The notes under the pieces: model-generated
Told to the model about the DNA's origin: nothing
What the model saw: the letters and a program-made list of their open reading frames with translations, nothing else
Databases searched by the model: none
In this document: in pieces, positions 1 to 8,311 of the stretch
Position numbering within the stretch: position 1 is the stretch's first letter
Layout: every line of letters begins with the position of its first letter
Assembly: GCA_003279565.1 (NCBI GenBank)
Contig: QCHN01000004.1
Location: 62,001-126,000, forward strand
DNA: 64,000 nucleotides
Direction of reading: 5' to 3'
Origin: Prochlorococcus sp. AG-402-C09
GTDB taxonomy: Bacteria; Cyanobacteriota; Cyanobacteriia; PCC-6307; Cyanobiaceae
Made by a program: the position numbers and the translations under genes

Positions 1-36
1 TGAGCATCTTATATTATTTAATTAGATAAAATAAAT

Positions 37-261
37 TTATGATATTAAGTTGGAAACTACATTTTTCTTTTGTTTATTTAGTTTGGAAAGTATTGTTTTT
101 ATTTGATTAATCTCTGAATGCGAATCGATAATTGAGTTGATTTTCTTTTGAGGCAATTTTAGCTTATTTGAAATAGTTTTCACCTCTTTTTCTAAACGAT
201 TTTTGTACTCTGTTAGTTCCTTAATTGATTCTTCTAACTCTTCTTCTGTAGGACTTTGCAT
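37..261 (-). CDS. Small coiled-coil hypothetical protein
   Basis: A 74-residue, highly charged protein rich in Lys and Glu with regularly spaced Leu and Ile, which suggests one long amphipathic helix or coiled coil. It starts with ATG, has no clear Shine-Dalgarno sequence, signal peptide or membrane segment. It lies divergent to the phycoerythrin genes, with about 230 bp between. I do not recognise the family. Its codon use and AT content resemble the neighbours, so it is plausibly a real lineage-specific gene, but no function can be assigned. Confidence 0.5.
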   Translation of the reverse strand: MQSPTEEELEESIKELTEYKNRLEKEVKTISNKLKLPQKKINSIIDSHSEINQIKTILSKLNKQKKNVVSNLIS

Positions 262-425
262 TTTTTATCTTAACAATAGCTCAAATTAGTGATATACCAT
301 TTTGCTTATAAGCTTTTTGAGACAACTCTACGAATGATTTTAGTGAGAATTCTTTTGTACAGTTAAGAAGCATTGCGTTCTTAGATCTCTTTCAGTGAAA
401 TTTGACTGTAAGTCTTAAGTTGATT

Positions 426-451
426 AAGTAATGAGTAATAAGTCATTACTT
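426..451 (+). promoter_or_regulatory. Perfect inverted repeat upstream of cpeB
   Basis: The arms aagtaatga (426-434) and tcattactt (443-451) are perfect 9-bp inverted repeats around an 8-base spacer, ending about 37 bases before the cpeB start codon. A partly overlapping weaker repeat (aatgagta ... tactcatt) follows. The element could be an operator or a 5'-UTR hairpin controlling the phycoerythrin transcript. No T-tract follows, so it is not a terminator. The role is inferred from position only. Confidence 0.4.
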
Positions 452-470
452 TTTACTCATTTCTTAATAG

Positions 471-1037
<567 letters not shown>

Positions 1038-1098
1038 ATATTCAACTTAAATTTATTCCTCTTCAAAAGCACTTCAAACTAACTCTTATTAAGTCATT

Positions 1099-1566
1099 AT
1101 GAAATCTGCAGTTACAACCGTTGTTAGCGCAGCTGATGCAGCGGGAAGGTTTCCTAGTATTAGCGATTTTGAGTCTGTGAAAGGTTCTTTTGATAGGGCT
1201 AAAGCTCGTCTAGAGGCTGCAGAAAAACTTGCTTCTTGTCTTGATAAATTCACCAATCTTGCCGTTGATGCTGTGTATCAAAAAGGCTCATATGACCAGG
1301 CTAATAAAGATAAGTGCGTGAGAGATATTCATCATTACTTGCGTCTTATTAATTATTGCTTAGTAACTGGTGGTACTGGCCCTCTAGATGAATGGGGGAT
1401 ATCAGGTATGAGAGAAATTATTCGTATCCAGCTATTACCAACAGCTGCATACATAGAAGCATTTATCTTTATTCGAGATGAAATTGAAATCAATGATGTT
1501 ATGAGTCAGCAAGCAGAAACGGAATTCAAAGGATTATTGGATTATTTAATAAACGCACTTGCATAA
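1099..1566 (+). CDS. cpeA: Phycoerythrin alpha subunit (class III, shortened)
   Basis: Partner of CpeB in the alpha/beta phycoerythrin heterodimer. At 155 residues it is shorter than the usual 164 or so. The N-terminus (MKSAVTTVVSAADAAGRFPS) and GGTGPLDEWGI are diagnostic. Cys73, in NKDKCVRD, matches the family Cys82 bilin site. The loop before it is about nine residues shorter than in ordinary phycoerythrin. The second family bilin cysteine (about Cys139, normally in RxCAPRDMS) is replaced: the sequence reads RDEIEINDVMS, so only one bilin can be attached in the usual way. It lies directly downstream of cpeB and upstream of the cpeZ-like gene. Confidence 0.95.
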   Translation: MKSAVTTVVSAADAAGRFPSISDFESVKGSFDRAKARLEAAEKLASCLDKFTNLAVDAVYQKGSYDQANKDKCVRDIHHYLRLINYCLVTGGTGPLDEWGISGMREIIRIQLLPTAAYIEAFIFIRDEIEINDVMSQQAETEFKGLLDYLINALA

Positions 1567-1622
1567 AAATAAATAAATTAAAATATTTTTTTAAGGGTTT
1601 TAAATAATTATTGTTACTTATA

Positions 1623-2219
1623 ATGATTAATTCTTTAGACTTAAATAAATATATAGAACTTTATCAAGATTTCTTGCATCCTAATCCAAATATTAATGCT
1701 CAAGCATTTTTGATTTTAAGAAAAGAATTTGAGACTAAATTTATGAATAATCTTTTAGCTAATCTCAAGGAAGAAGATTTATTTATAAGAAGGAAATCAA
1801 TTTTAGCTTTGGGACGATTTGGTAAAAAAACTTTAAAGTCAATCGTTCCAATTTATATGGATACTAACAATACGACTGTTAAAGTTAGCTGTCTTAAAAC
1901 GATGATCAAAGTTGTCGTGAATTTTAATTTAGAAGAATTAACTCAGGAGGAGATGTTAGTAGTTGATTTAGCACTTAAAGATGGCGCTCCTGAGATAATA
2001 TTGACAGTTATTTCTCTTTTGAGACAATTAGGGAAAACTGGTAGAAATATTTTGATTAAAACTTGCAGAGATAAAGACTTATTAAGAGCGAAAGCTTCTA
2101 TAAGTGCTCTTTTAGAAATTAAAGATAATACTGTTGATGATTTATTTGATGATTTGTTAAATGATAGATCTATTGATCCAATGATAAAAGAAGATATTTT
2201 AAGAGATAAAATCATTTAA
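1623..2219 (+). CDS. cpeZ: CpeZ-like HEAT-repeat protein (phycoerythrin maturation)
   Basis: A HEAT-like (phycocyanobilin-lyase type) repeat protein of about 198 residues, the size of CpeZ. Helical repeats cover most of the length (for example RRKSILALGRFGKK). CpeZ is known as the chaperone-like partner of the bilin lyase CpeY, which attaches phycoerythrobilin to the alpha subunit. It sits directly after cpeB-cpeA in the same orientation. The ORF track begins at a TTG (1611). I prefer the ATG at 1623, although no good ribosome-binding site favours either. The alternative is another E/F-family lyase subunit, but length and context fit CpeZ best. Confidence 0.75.
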   Translation: MINSLDLNKYIELYQDFLHPNPNINAQAFLILRKEFETKFMNNLLANLKEEDLFIRRKSILALGRFGKKTLKSIVPIYMDTNNTTVKVSCLKTMIKVVVNFNLEELTQEEMLVVDLALKDGAPEIILTVISLLRQLGKTGRNILIKTCRDKDLLRAKASISALLEIKDNTVDDLFDDLLNDRSIDPMIKEDILRDKII

Positions 2220-2223
2220 TATT

Positions 2224-3108
2224 TTAGATTATTTTTGAAATCTTTTTGCTATTGATTTTTTTTATAGCTAATTTAATAATTTCTCTAACATGTGAATTTT
2301 GCTCAAACTTATTAAGGTCTTTGAGTGGATTTATAGCCTCGTTAATATTAAGTTGCATCAAAGACAATATTGAAGCTTTCCGAATGTCTGGGCTTTTGTT
2401 TTTTAATTTTAATATTAAGGTAGGAATTAAAGATTCTATTCTATACAATTTACCAACTAATTTAATAGCTTCAATCTGAACATTTTCAGCCGCATCATTA
2501 ATAGCGCTTTCTACTAATTGAATTGCTTCTTGATCTTGTGATTGCCTGATGTGTTCTTCAAGTGCCGAAATTGCGGCTGATTTAACATTAGTGTTTTTTG
2601 ATTTAGCTGCTTTTTTTATTGCATTAGGGGCTTTAGCTCCAATAAATTCTAAACACCAGGCTGCAAGACCATGTTGAATTTCTGTATACTCTTGATTCTC
2701 TAAGACAATGATTAGATGATTGACTGCAGCCTCTCCAAAAATCGCAATTGCACCAGCGGCGGAGAATTGCACTACAGAATCTGAATCATTGGTAAGTGCT
2801 TTGATTAAATAAGGTAAAGCTGTTGGATCTTCAACTAACTTTAAAGTCTTTGCCGCCGCTCTTCTCTGTATTACGTTTTTACTATTCAGGAGAGCTTTAA
2901 TTAACTCAGGTACAGCTGCTTTACCAACTTGGGCTAATGCTTCTGCATGACTTCTTCTTACCAAACCATTTTCATCACTCAGTCCATTGATTAACAACTC
3001 GATGTCATTTTGAGTTGATTTTTTATTACTCCTGATTTTGTGTTTATCCCCCTTGGTATTTTCTTTTTTTTCTTCAGTTGTTAGTTCACTTCCTAAGTAA
3101 TTATCCAC
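2224..3108 (-). CDS. HEAT-repeat bilin lyase-like protein (CpeF/MpeV type)
   Basis: A 294-residue protein built mostly from HEAT/PBS-lyase repeats (about residues 35-275: RRSHAEALAQVGKAAVPEL, QRRAAAKTLKLVEDP, QFSAAGAIAIFGEAAV and others) after a charged N-terminal tail. Length and repeat pattern match the CpeF/MpeV branch of bilin lyases; in another cyanobacterium CpeF attaches the doubly linked bilin to beta Cys50/Cys61. CpeB here keeps both cysteines, so that role is plausible (inference). It is on the minus strand, tail to tail with cpeZ (4-bp gap) and head to head with cpeY. GTG start. No catalytic residue can be read directly, so assignment to a branch needs a tree. Confidence 0.65.
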   Translation of the reverse strand: MDNYLGSELTTEEKKENTKGDKHKIRSNKKSTQNDIELLINGLSDENGLVRRSHAEALAQVGKAAVPELIKALLNSKNVIQRRAAAKTLKLVEDPTALPYLIKALTNDSDSVVQFSAAGAIAIFGEAAVNHLIIVLENQEYTEIQHGLAAWCLEFIGAKAPNAIKKAAKSKNTNVKSAAISALEEHIRQSQDQEAIQLVESAINDAAENVQIEAIKLVGKLYRIESLIPTLILKLKNKSPDIRKASILSLMQLNINEAINPLKDLNKFEQNSHVREIIKLAIKKINSKKISKII

Positions 3109-3199
3109 TTTTTGATCCGCTTAAAAGGCTTATTATATAATCTAGATTAAATTAACCGCTATAATCTTATTACTTATATTTTCATAAGAGATACCTTTT

Positions 3200-3230
3200 T
3201 ATATTCAGTATAAATTTTATGCTGAATATA
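3200..3230 (+). promoter_or_regulatory. Hairpin 1 upstream of cpeY (alternative structure)
   Basis: tatattcag (3200-3208) and ctgaatata (3222-3230) form perfect 9-bp arms with a 13-base loop. The right arm shares bases 3226-3230 with the left arm of the next hairpin (3226-3268), so only one of the two can form fully at a time. A short ATG-initiated reading frame (3219-3293) begins in the loop. Confidence 0.45.
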
Positions 3231-3293
3231 AGGATCTCAGATTACCTACTAAACAAAGATCCTTATATACAAAGTGCAAGCCAACTCATTTAA
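3219..3293 (+). CDS. Possible 24-codon leader peptide overlapping the cpeY start
   Basis: ATG at 3219 opens a 24-codon frame (starting MLNIRISDYLLNKDP) ending in TAA at 3293, 20 bases inside cpeY and in a different frame. It runs through both hairpins. Translation of such a leader could choose between the folds or couple to cpeY translation. Small frames occur by chance, there is no clear ribosome-binding site, and no codon bias can be judged at this length, so it is recorded as a possibility only. Confidence 0.2.
   Translation: MLNIRISDYLLNKDPYIQSASQLI
3226..3268 (+). promoter_or_regulatory. Hairpin 2 upstream of cpeY, next to the start codon
   Basis: atataaggatct (3226-3237) and agatccttatat (3257-3268) are perfect 12-bp inverted repeats with a 19-base loop, ending five bases before the GTG start of cpeY. 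In RNA this would be a strong stem right at the ribosome landing site. No U-run follows, so it is not a simple terminator. It overlaps hairpin 1, giving two mutually exclusive folds. It could equally be a DNA-level operator between the divergent lyase genes. Confidence 0.5.
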
Positions 3294-4584
3294 TAATCTA
3301 CCGAAAATCACTAAAATAGAAGCAATTAATATTCTTAGAAAACCAATTTCTGAGCTTAAGCTTTTAGCAGATTATTATAAAGCTGTATTCCACCTAGCAA
3401 ATTTTCCTTGTGAAGAATCAGAGACGGTACTTCTTGAATTTATTAAATATGACTATGAAAAACTTGAATATAAGATAGCAAAAAGAAAAGCCATAGAGGT
3501 ACTTGCTGTTTTTGATTGTAAAAAAGCCATACCAACTATTGCAGACTTTCTTCAAAATAATAATAATGATGACTATCTTATTGAGACGGCTATTTGGTCA
3601 TTAGGTAAGCTTAAATGTAATGATATTGATATTATTAATAAGATTTGTTCAATTTTATATAAGCAATTTAATAATAAAAGATTAGTAATACAAACGCTAA
3701 CTAATTTAGGTGTTAGAAAAGAAATAGATAAAATTAGGTCATTATCAAGAGATAAGCAATCCTCCAATGGAGTTAAAGGAGCTTCTTTTGCGGCATTAAT
3801 AAAACTTGCAGGAGAAGAAGATAAACTTACTGAATTGAAGGATTACTTGAAACTATCTAATCAAAATGATAGGCATTGTGCAGTTCAAGATATTATAAAT
3901 GCTGGTCATTTATCTGTATTACCTGTTTTAATTAGGGCGCCAATTTCTCCATCATTTAAATTACAGGCTATAGACTCTCTTTGGATTGATGAAGTAGCAT
4001 TGTGGAAAAATATAAACCTAATTAATTGTATAGATTCAGTCATTGTTGATGATCCAAGTAAGATAGATACCTTAGAAATTAATAATTTTAATAATGATTT
4101 GAGCTTTTTTATTGAGCAACTTTTTCATACAGATTTTAATAGATGTTATCAGTCAATCAAAGAATTGCTAAAATTACCTTTAGATAAGGTTTTATATTAT
4201 CTAAATCAAAATTGGGATAGAGCGAAATCAGATTATGGAGCAATATACTTTTTTATGAGTGTATATAAATTATTATTAGATTTGAAATTATATGATGAAT
4301 TGATTTTAGATAAAGTAGATTTTCTATTATCCGATAATTGGCCTAATTATATGAAATTTAAATCTTCAGCAATACAAATTTTGGGTTGCTTGAATGAAAG
4401 TAAATTCTATAATAATATAAATGAGTTTTCAGATGAGAAGCATACACCTTATTGGAAAAATAGATATGCAGCATTGCTTGTATTACAAAGTAAGAAAATT
4501 AATATTAGACAAGACTTCGCTAAATTATTTTTGAATGATCGTCATAGATTTGTGAGATTAAAAGCAAAAGAAATAATTTCTTAG
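3274..4584 (+). CDS. cpeY: Bilin lyase CpeY (E/F type)
   Basis: A 436-residue HEAT-repeat protein matching CpeY in length and repeat layout: RKAIEVLAVFDCKKAIP, IETAIWSLGKLKCND, GASFAALIKLAG and C-terminal repeats. CpeY with CpeZ attaches phycoerythrobilin to the alpha-subunit Cys82 (established in other cyanobacteria); the equivalent Cys73 is present in CpeA here. The GTG at 3274 is used: the N-terminal FNNLPKITKIEAINILRKP aligns with the expected start of the family, and the hairpin lies just before it. It is divergent from the CpeF-like gene, sharing a 165-bp regulatory gap, and convergent with cpeT. Confidence 0.85.
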   Translation: MQANSFNNLPKITKIEAINILRKPISELKLLADYYKAVFHLANFPCEESETVLLEFIKYDYEKLEYKIAKRKAIEVLAVFDCKKAIPTIADFLQNNNNDDYLIETAIWSLGKLKCNDIDIINKICSILYKQFNNKRLVIQTLTNLGVRKEIDKIRSLSRDKQSSNGVKGASFAALIKLAGEEDKLTELKDYLKLSNQNDRHCAVQDIINAGHLSVLPVLIRAPISPSFKLQAIDSLWIDEVALWKNINLINCIDSVIVDDPSKIDTLEINNFNNDLSFFIEQLFHTDFNRCYQSIKELLKLPLDKVLYYLNQNWDRAKSDYGAIYFFMSVYKLLLDLKLYDELILDKVDFLLSDNWPNYMKFKSSAIQILGCLNESKFYNNINEFSDEKHTPYWKNRYAALLVLQSKKINIRQDFAKLFLNDRHRFVRLKAKEIIS

Positions 4585-4615
4585 TCCATTTCTATTTGGT
4601 AATAAAATTGAATAT

Positions 4616-5215
4616 CTATTCCCAGTTCTCATCAATAAAGCAATCAAAATTATCTATTTTTTTAAATATTAATGGCCCAAAGTCTGATCCCCAAATCTTT
4701 TTAGTAGTTTCTACTTTATGTCCAGAATCCTCAGAAATAAGAATATTTTTATTAACTTTCACTTTACTTTTTACATAAGTCTTATCTCTTCCGTATTGTA
4801 TATAACATTTACAACCTGATTCTATAGCCCCTGTGAAAGTACCTGGATCTGTTTGTCTGAAATGCATAGAACAGCCAGACTTTTTATATAATTTATTTTT
4901 AGATATGTTGTCTAGAAGAGACATCTCTAAAGCACCACCAGTAAACCTTTCCTTGTTTTCAATCTTGTGATTACTTAAAATAAAAATATCTTGTTCATGG
5001 GATAATTTATTTATAGACTGTCTATATGGATTCCAAATATCGTGTTGATATCTCTGCTCTGAGTAAAACGCGAAACATTTATAAGTTTTAAAAAACAACG
5101 GCCGAATATGTATTTGAATATGTGCAAAGTTTTTTGGATTCTCTAAAGCTTGTTCCTTATTACTAAATATGCCTGAAATTATCTTTGCGAATTCTATTAT
5201 AGATTTGTTTCTCAT
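4616..5215 (-). CDS. cpeT: Bilin lyase CpeT
   Basis: A T-type chromophore lyase of 199 residues. The family pattern is visible: FSNKEQALENPKNFAHIQIHIRP near the N-terminus, a central GC-containing strand (SGCSMHFRQT) and a C-terminal WGSDFGPLIF. T-type lyases attach bilin to the beta-subunit cysteine near position 153/165, and CpeB keeps that residue (Cys163). It lies 14 bases downstream of cpeS on the same strand, so ppeC-cpeS-cpeT is a likely minus-strand operon. Some aromatic positions differ from soluble-phycobilisome species, as expected in a reduced antenna. Confidence 0.88.
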   Translation of the reverse strand: MRNKSIIEFAKIISGIFSNKEQALENPKNFAHIQIHIRPLFFKTYKCFAFYSEQRYQHDIWNPYRQSINKLSHEQDIFILSNHKIENKERFTGGALEMSLLDNISKNKLYKKSGCSMHFRQTDPGTFTGAIESGCKCYIQYGRDKTYVKSKVKVNKNILISEDSGHKVETTKKIWGSDFGPLIFKKIDNFDCFIDENWE

Positions 5216-5229
5216 CTTTTAGATATAAT

Positions 5230-5763
5230 TTATTTTTTTATTGAACGAATTTCTGATGCATAAGATGTTTGCAAGATAGCTAATGAATCTATTGCTCTCG
5301 TAACAGAAGATCTACTCCGTAAATTATTTGATACAAACCATATTCTTTCTTCTGTACAAGTATGACCATAGTCTGAATAAATAATTAGAGTTCCATCATT
5401 AAGAATTTTATATGATGATACTACTTGTACTGCTTCAGTGTATCCAACGCTCCTAACTATCTTTCCTTCTGTTTTAGACATCTCTATCGGAACGACTATA
5501 GTTTCTCCTGAAGAGTTTTCTTTCTGATCCTCCTCACTCCATTCAGTTTTTGCTTCCCAATTAATTAGGAATGCTTTATTTACTGCATTAGTAGTTATTA
5601 AATTGTCTTTTAAAAACTTAATAACTCTAGAATCATTTCTTTCAGAAGGAAATATACTTATTTTACTTCTTATTTCGTCAAACTCTTGAAATGCTAGTGA
5701 ATGTCCGCTTCTCATTGAGTTCCATTCCCCAACGCTTTTCAAGAAAAATTCTTCGATATTCAT
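5230..5763 (-). CDS. cpeS: Bilin lyase CpeS
   Basis: An S-type lyase of 177 residues with a lipocalin-like fold. The N-terminal signature GEWNSMRSGHSLAFQEFDE and the later IYSDYGHTCTEERIWFVSNNLRSRSSV are typical of CpeS. CpeS attaches phycoerythrobilin to beta Cys82, which is present in CpeB. ATG start. It sits between ppeC (upstream, 33-bp gap) and cpeT (downstream). Identification is firm; substrate preference is inferred from the family. Confidence 0.9.
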   Translation of the reverse strand: MNIEEFFLKSVGEWNSMRSGHSLAFQEFDEIRSKISIFPSERNDSRVIKFLKDNLITTNAVNKAFLINWEAKTEWSEEDQKENSSGETIVVPIEMSKTEGKIVRSVGYTEAVQVVSSYKILNDGTLIIYSDYGHTCTEERIWFVSNNLRSRSSVTRAIDSLAILQTSYASEIRSIKK

Positions 5764-5796
5764 CTGCTTTTTTTGAGATTCATTTATTTTTAAAAA

Positions 5797-6588
5797 TTAA
5801 ATAATTTCACATATGTCACTTGTGGCAAAAGCTTTTGTTATGTATGAAGTTTCTAGAAAACTTTTAGTCTTAAAACCAATTGGAGAATTCCAGGACCTCA
5901 TGAATGGAACTATATCTTCACCAAACACGTTATGATATTCATCAGAATCTATTAGTAAATCAATATGAGCCTCAAAACCTAGGTTATTTATAATATTAGA
6001 ACTTTGAGTTAATTCGATTTGACTTTTGATGGGCCTACCAAGAATATGCTTATATCTTAATTTGATTGATTTATATTGGCTAATACTATCAAAGTAGAAA
6101 TTCTTATAAATAGTTGATTTGCAAATTCTTCTTGTAAATTCTCTTACTGTGATATCACCATTCCTTAGTTTCCTTTCAATATCAATTGGACGCTCCGATT
6201 GCATTAAAGATAAGTTTCCAAAGATGTTTTTATATAATGCATTGATTGCTACAAGTAATGCATCATCATCATTAGGAACAAATTCATTTATTTGAAGCAT
6301 ATTTATTCCAGTACTTTCTTTATTTAGTGTTTTGTAGTTATAACTTTCAATCTTATCCCTTCTATAACTGCTCATAACTTGGTTATAAATTAAGTTTTCG
6401 AATTGTTGAGGTTTGGTTTTAGATGTGATTGTGAATTTTTCTTTTTCTCCTGGCATCGATGCTCCTCTTATATGTAATCCATATGTTGTTCTTTTACTTC
6501 CAGATATTCTACTTTTATTATACTTAACTGGATTTTTATTAATAGCTTCTGCTCCTATTTTAAGAGCTTTAAATGGAATACTTGACAT
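5797..6588 (-). CDS. ppeC: Phycoerythrin-associated linker PpeC
   Basis: A linker polypeptide of 263 residues. A single phycobilisome-linker domain is visible at about residues 125-235: RPIDIERKLRNGDITVREFTRRI, then YKHILGRPIKSQIEL and IDSDEYHNVFGEDIVPFMR. The N-terminal 100 residues are basic and lower in similarity. In low-light Prochlorococcus this is the phycoerythrin gamma/linker gene, thought to organise the small amount of phycoerythrin at the thylakoid surface. First gene of the probable ppeC-cpeS-cpeT operon. No other phycobilisome rod or core linker is in this window. Confidence 0.85.
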   Translation of the reverse strand: MSSIPFKALKIGAEAINKNPVKYNKSRISGSKRTTYGLHIRGASMPGEKEKFTITSKTKPQQFENLIYNQVMSSYRRDKIESYNYKTLNKESTGINMLQINEFVPNDDDALLVAINALYKNIFGNLSLMQSERPIDIERKLRNGDITVREFTRRICKSTIYKNFYFDSISQYKSIKLRYKHILGRPIKSQIELTQSSNIINNLGFEAHIDLLIDSDEYHNVFGEDIVPFMRSWNSPIGFKTKSFLETSYITKAFATSDICEII

Positions 6589-6693
6589 ATCAACAAATAG
6601 AATTAAGTAACTTTAACAATATAAATAGAACAAATATAAATTTTTTCTATTTAGTTATCTAAATTATTTGATTTCTTAATACTTGTCTTGCAT

Positions 6694-7353
6694 TCATTGG
6701 TTTTTCTCTTGAGTTTCTGAGATTCTATTTTTATTGAATCCAGCTATGGTTGCTAGTGCAAACATTCCAAGTAAAGCCCCCCCAAGCATTAGTCCAGCGC
6801 CCTGGCTTACACCTGCTCCAACAGCAACAATAATTGAATCACTTATCAATAAACTAATTATTAAAGCAGGAGTAAAAAGTCTCCAACGTGTTCCCCCTAT
6901 TCCTAGTGCATAGCTTAAAAAATCAAAAAGTCCAGTCATAAGGAGTCCAGTCATTAGAAAGAAATTTCCTTCTAGTTGATTTTGATTAAAACCCTCAATT
7001 CTTTTCATGGCTTTTACGCCAACTAATTTTCGAACAGGAGCACGACCGAAATTCCGAGCTATAAAAAATGCTAACTGACAAAAAATTAGGTCAGACATAA
7101 ATATAGTTATGTAGCCTGTTTTAAAACCAAGTAATGATCCAGCTAAAAGTGAATAAACAGAACTAGGCAATGCTGGAAGGATGACACTTATTCCTCGAAG
7201 GATAAGAATTCCTAGAGGTGCCCAAATGCCCATTTCTTTAACGGCACTTCTTAATGGTTCAATTCCATAGGTCTGAATCAAGAAGACAAGTAAAATGAAA
7301 GCACCTGTAAATAATGCAATAAGAAGGGACTTCTTTAATTGTTCTTTTCTCAA
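6694..7353 (-). CDS. TVP38/TMEM64 (DedA-like) family membrane protein
   Basis: A 219-residue integral membrane protein of the SNARE-associated/TVP38 family. Hydrophobic segments are at about residues 10-30, 45-75, 80-100 and toward the C-terminus. The family core is recognisable: PALPSSVYSLLAGSLLGFKTGYI, then GIGGTRWRLFTPALIISLLISDS. Members are thought to act in lipid or small-molecule transport and membrane homeostasis; the substrate is not known. A second, more divergent paralogue lies at 38573. ATG start, single gene with no obvious operon partner. Confidence 0.8.
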   Translation of the reverse strand: MRKEQLKKSLLIALFTGAFILLVFLIQTYGIEPLRSAVKEMGIWAPLGILILRGISVILPALPSSVYSLLAGSLLGFKTGYITIFMSDLIFCQLAFFIARNFGRAPVRKLVGVKAMKRIEGFNQNQLEGNFFLMTGLLMTGLFDFLSYALGIGGTRWRLFTPALIISLLISDSIIVAVGAGVSQGAGLMLGGALLGMFALATIAGFNKNRISETQEKNQ

Positions 7354-7511
7354 ATTAAACTCCTAGCCATAGAGGATAAGCTCTTAAAAGATTCCTAATT
7401 TAATTATCCTATTTAAAAAGTGTTTATTTAATTTCATCCATAAAGATTTACGTGACGTGTAAGATATCAATTTTATGATTTCTGCGAAATACTAAAATAA
7501 ATTATTAAAAC

Positions 7512-7742
7512 TTAGGAGAGCCCTAATAACTTTATCCTGAAGAGAGCTAAATCTTTTGATTCTATAGGATTTTCAATTAGGAAAGGATGAGTTTTAATCT
7601 TTTCAAAAGTTATTTTTATTTTCTCTTCTATATTTATATCTTTATTTTCTTCTAAACCACAATCTTTCCAAGCTGAATCGAATGCCATTGCAAAACTGTC
7701 AGCATTATTATATAAATTTCCATTAGAAGCTTCTAAATTCAT
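7512..7742 (-). CDS. Hypothetical protein
   Basis: A 76-residue, acidic, soluble-looking protein beginning MNLEASNGNLYNNADS, with no membrane segment and one probable helical stretch (EEKIKITFEKIKTHPF). ATG start but no purine-rich ribosome-binding site upstream. It stands alone between AT-rich spacers. I do not recognise the family. Length and composition are compatible with a short lineage-specific gene. Confidence 0.45.
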   Translation of the reverse strand: MNLEASNGNLYNNADSFAMAFDSAWKDCGLEENKDINIEEKIKITFEKIKTHPFLIENPIESKDLALFRIKLLGLS

Positions 7743-7966
7743 AGGAGGACGATATGAGTTTGGTTGATTTAAATTACTTGATAAGAATATTGAAAATAGC
7801 TATGTTTTTTGATTTATGTAATCATTGTTTAATTTATTTGATAAATTCTATTCTTGCTTGCTTCTCAGATAAATAAGCATATCAAAGAATTTGACGATGA
7901 ATGATTTAAAAATCAGCATAATTTATAATTCTCGTTTAGGATGAAATTTGAGCATCAAATGTTATT

Positions 7967-8053
7967 TTGCCAGATATAAACGATATTTTAGTTATATTTA
8001 TTGTGATTTTCATTGTGCTTATTAACTGCCTTAGAAGAAATCAAAGTAAATAA
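7967..8053 (+). CDS. Possible 28-aa single-membrane-span miniprotein
   Basis: A TTG-initiated frame reading MPDINDILVIFIVIFIVLINCLRRNQSK: one strongly hydrophobic segment followed by a basic tail, the layout of membrane miniproteins. No ribosome-binding site and a non-ATG start make it uncertain. No known photosystem subunit matches it as far as I can tell. Confidence 0.18.
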   Translation: MPDINDILVIFIVIFIVLINCLRRNQSK

Positions 8054-8143
8054 TCAAAATTTCTTATATAGAAAAAATCTTTGACCCCTCAAAGCATCTA
8101 CTTTGTTCAAGGGTTGTATTTTGATTTTTATTAGTATTTAAAA

Positions 8144-8311
8144 CTAATTATCTCTGAGGGTTGTTCCAAGCCTCAAAGCTAGAACGCCAGCAAACATGAC
8201 CATTAAAAAGGATATTCCAGCAAGATCAGGTGAATTTATACCCAGACCTGATGAGAAATCAACTTTTGATAAATCAAAAGTGCTTTGAACTCCAAGTAAA
8301 AGGTTCATCAT
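8144..8311 (-). CDS. psaM: Probable photosystem I subunit XII, PsaM-like
   Basis: A 55-residue frame too short for the ORF track. It starts at ATG 8311 and ends with TAG at 8144. The N-terminal half is polar (MMNLLLGVQSTFDLSKVDFS). The C-terminal half is a single membrane span ending GVLALRLGTTLRDN, which resembles the conserved end of PsaM (about 30 residues, pattern LALRLxxxLY). PsaM is a one-helix subunit at the photosystem I trimer interface. The extra N-terminal residues are unusual, and a shorter start inside the frame is possible. It could instead be an unrelated single-span thylakoid miniprotein. Confidence 0.5.
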   Translation of the reverse strand: MMNLLLGVQSTFDLSKVDFSSGLGINSPDLAGISFLMVMFAGVLALRLGTTLRDN

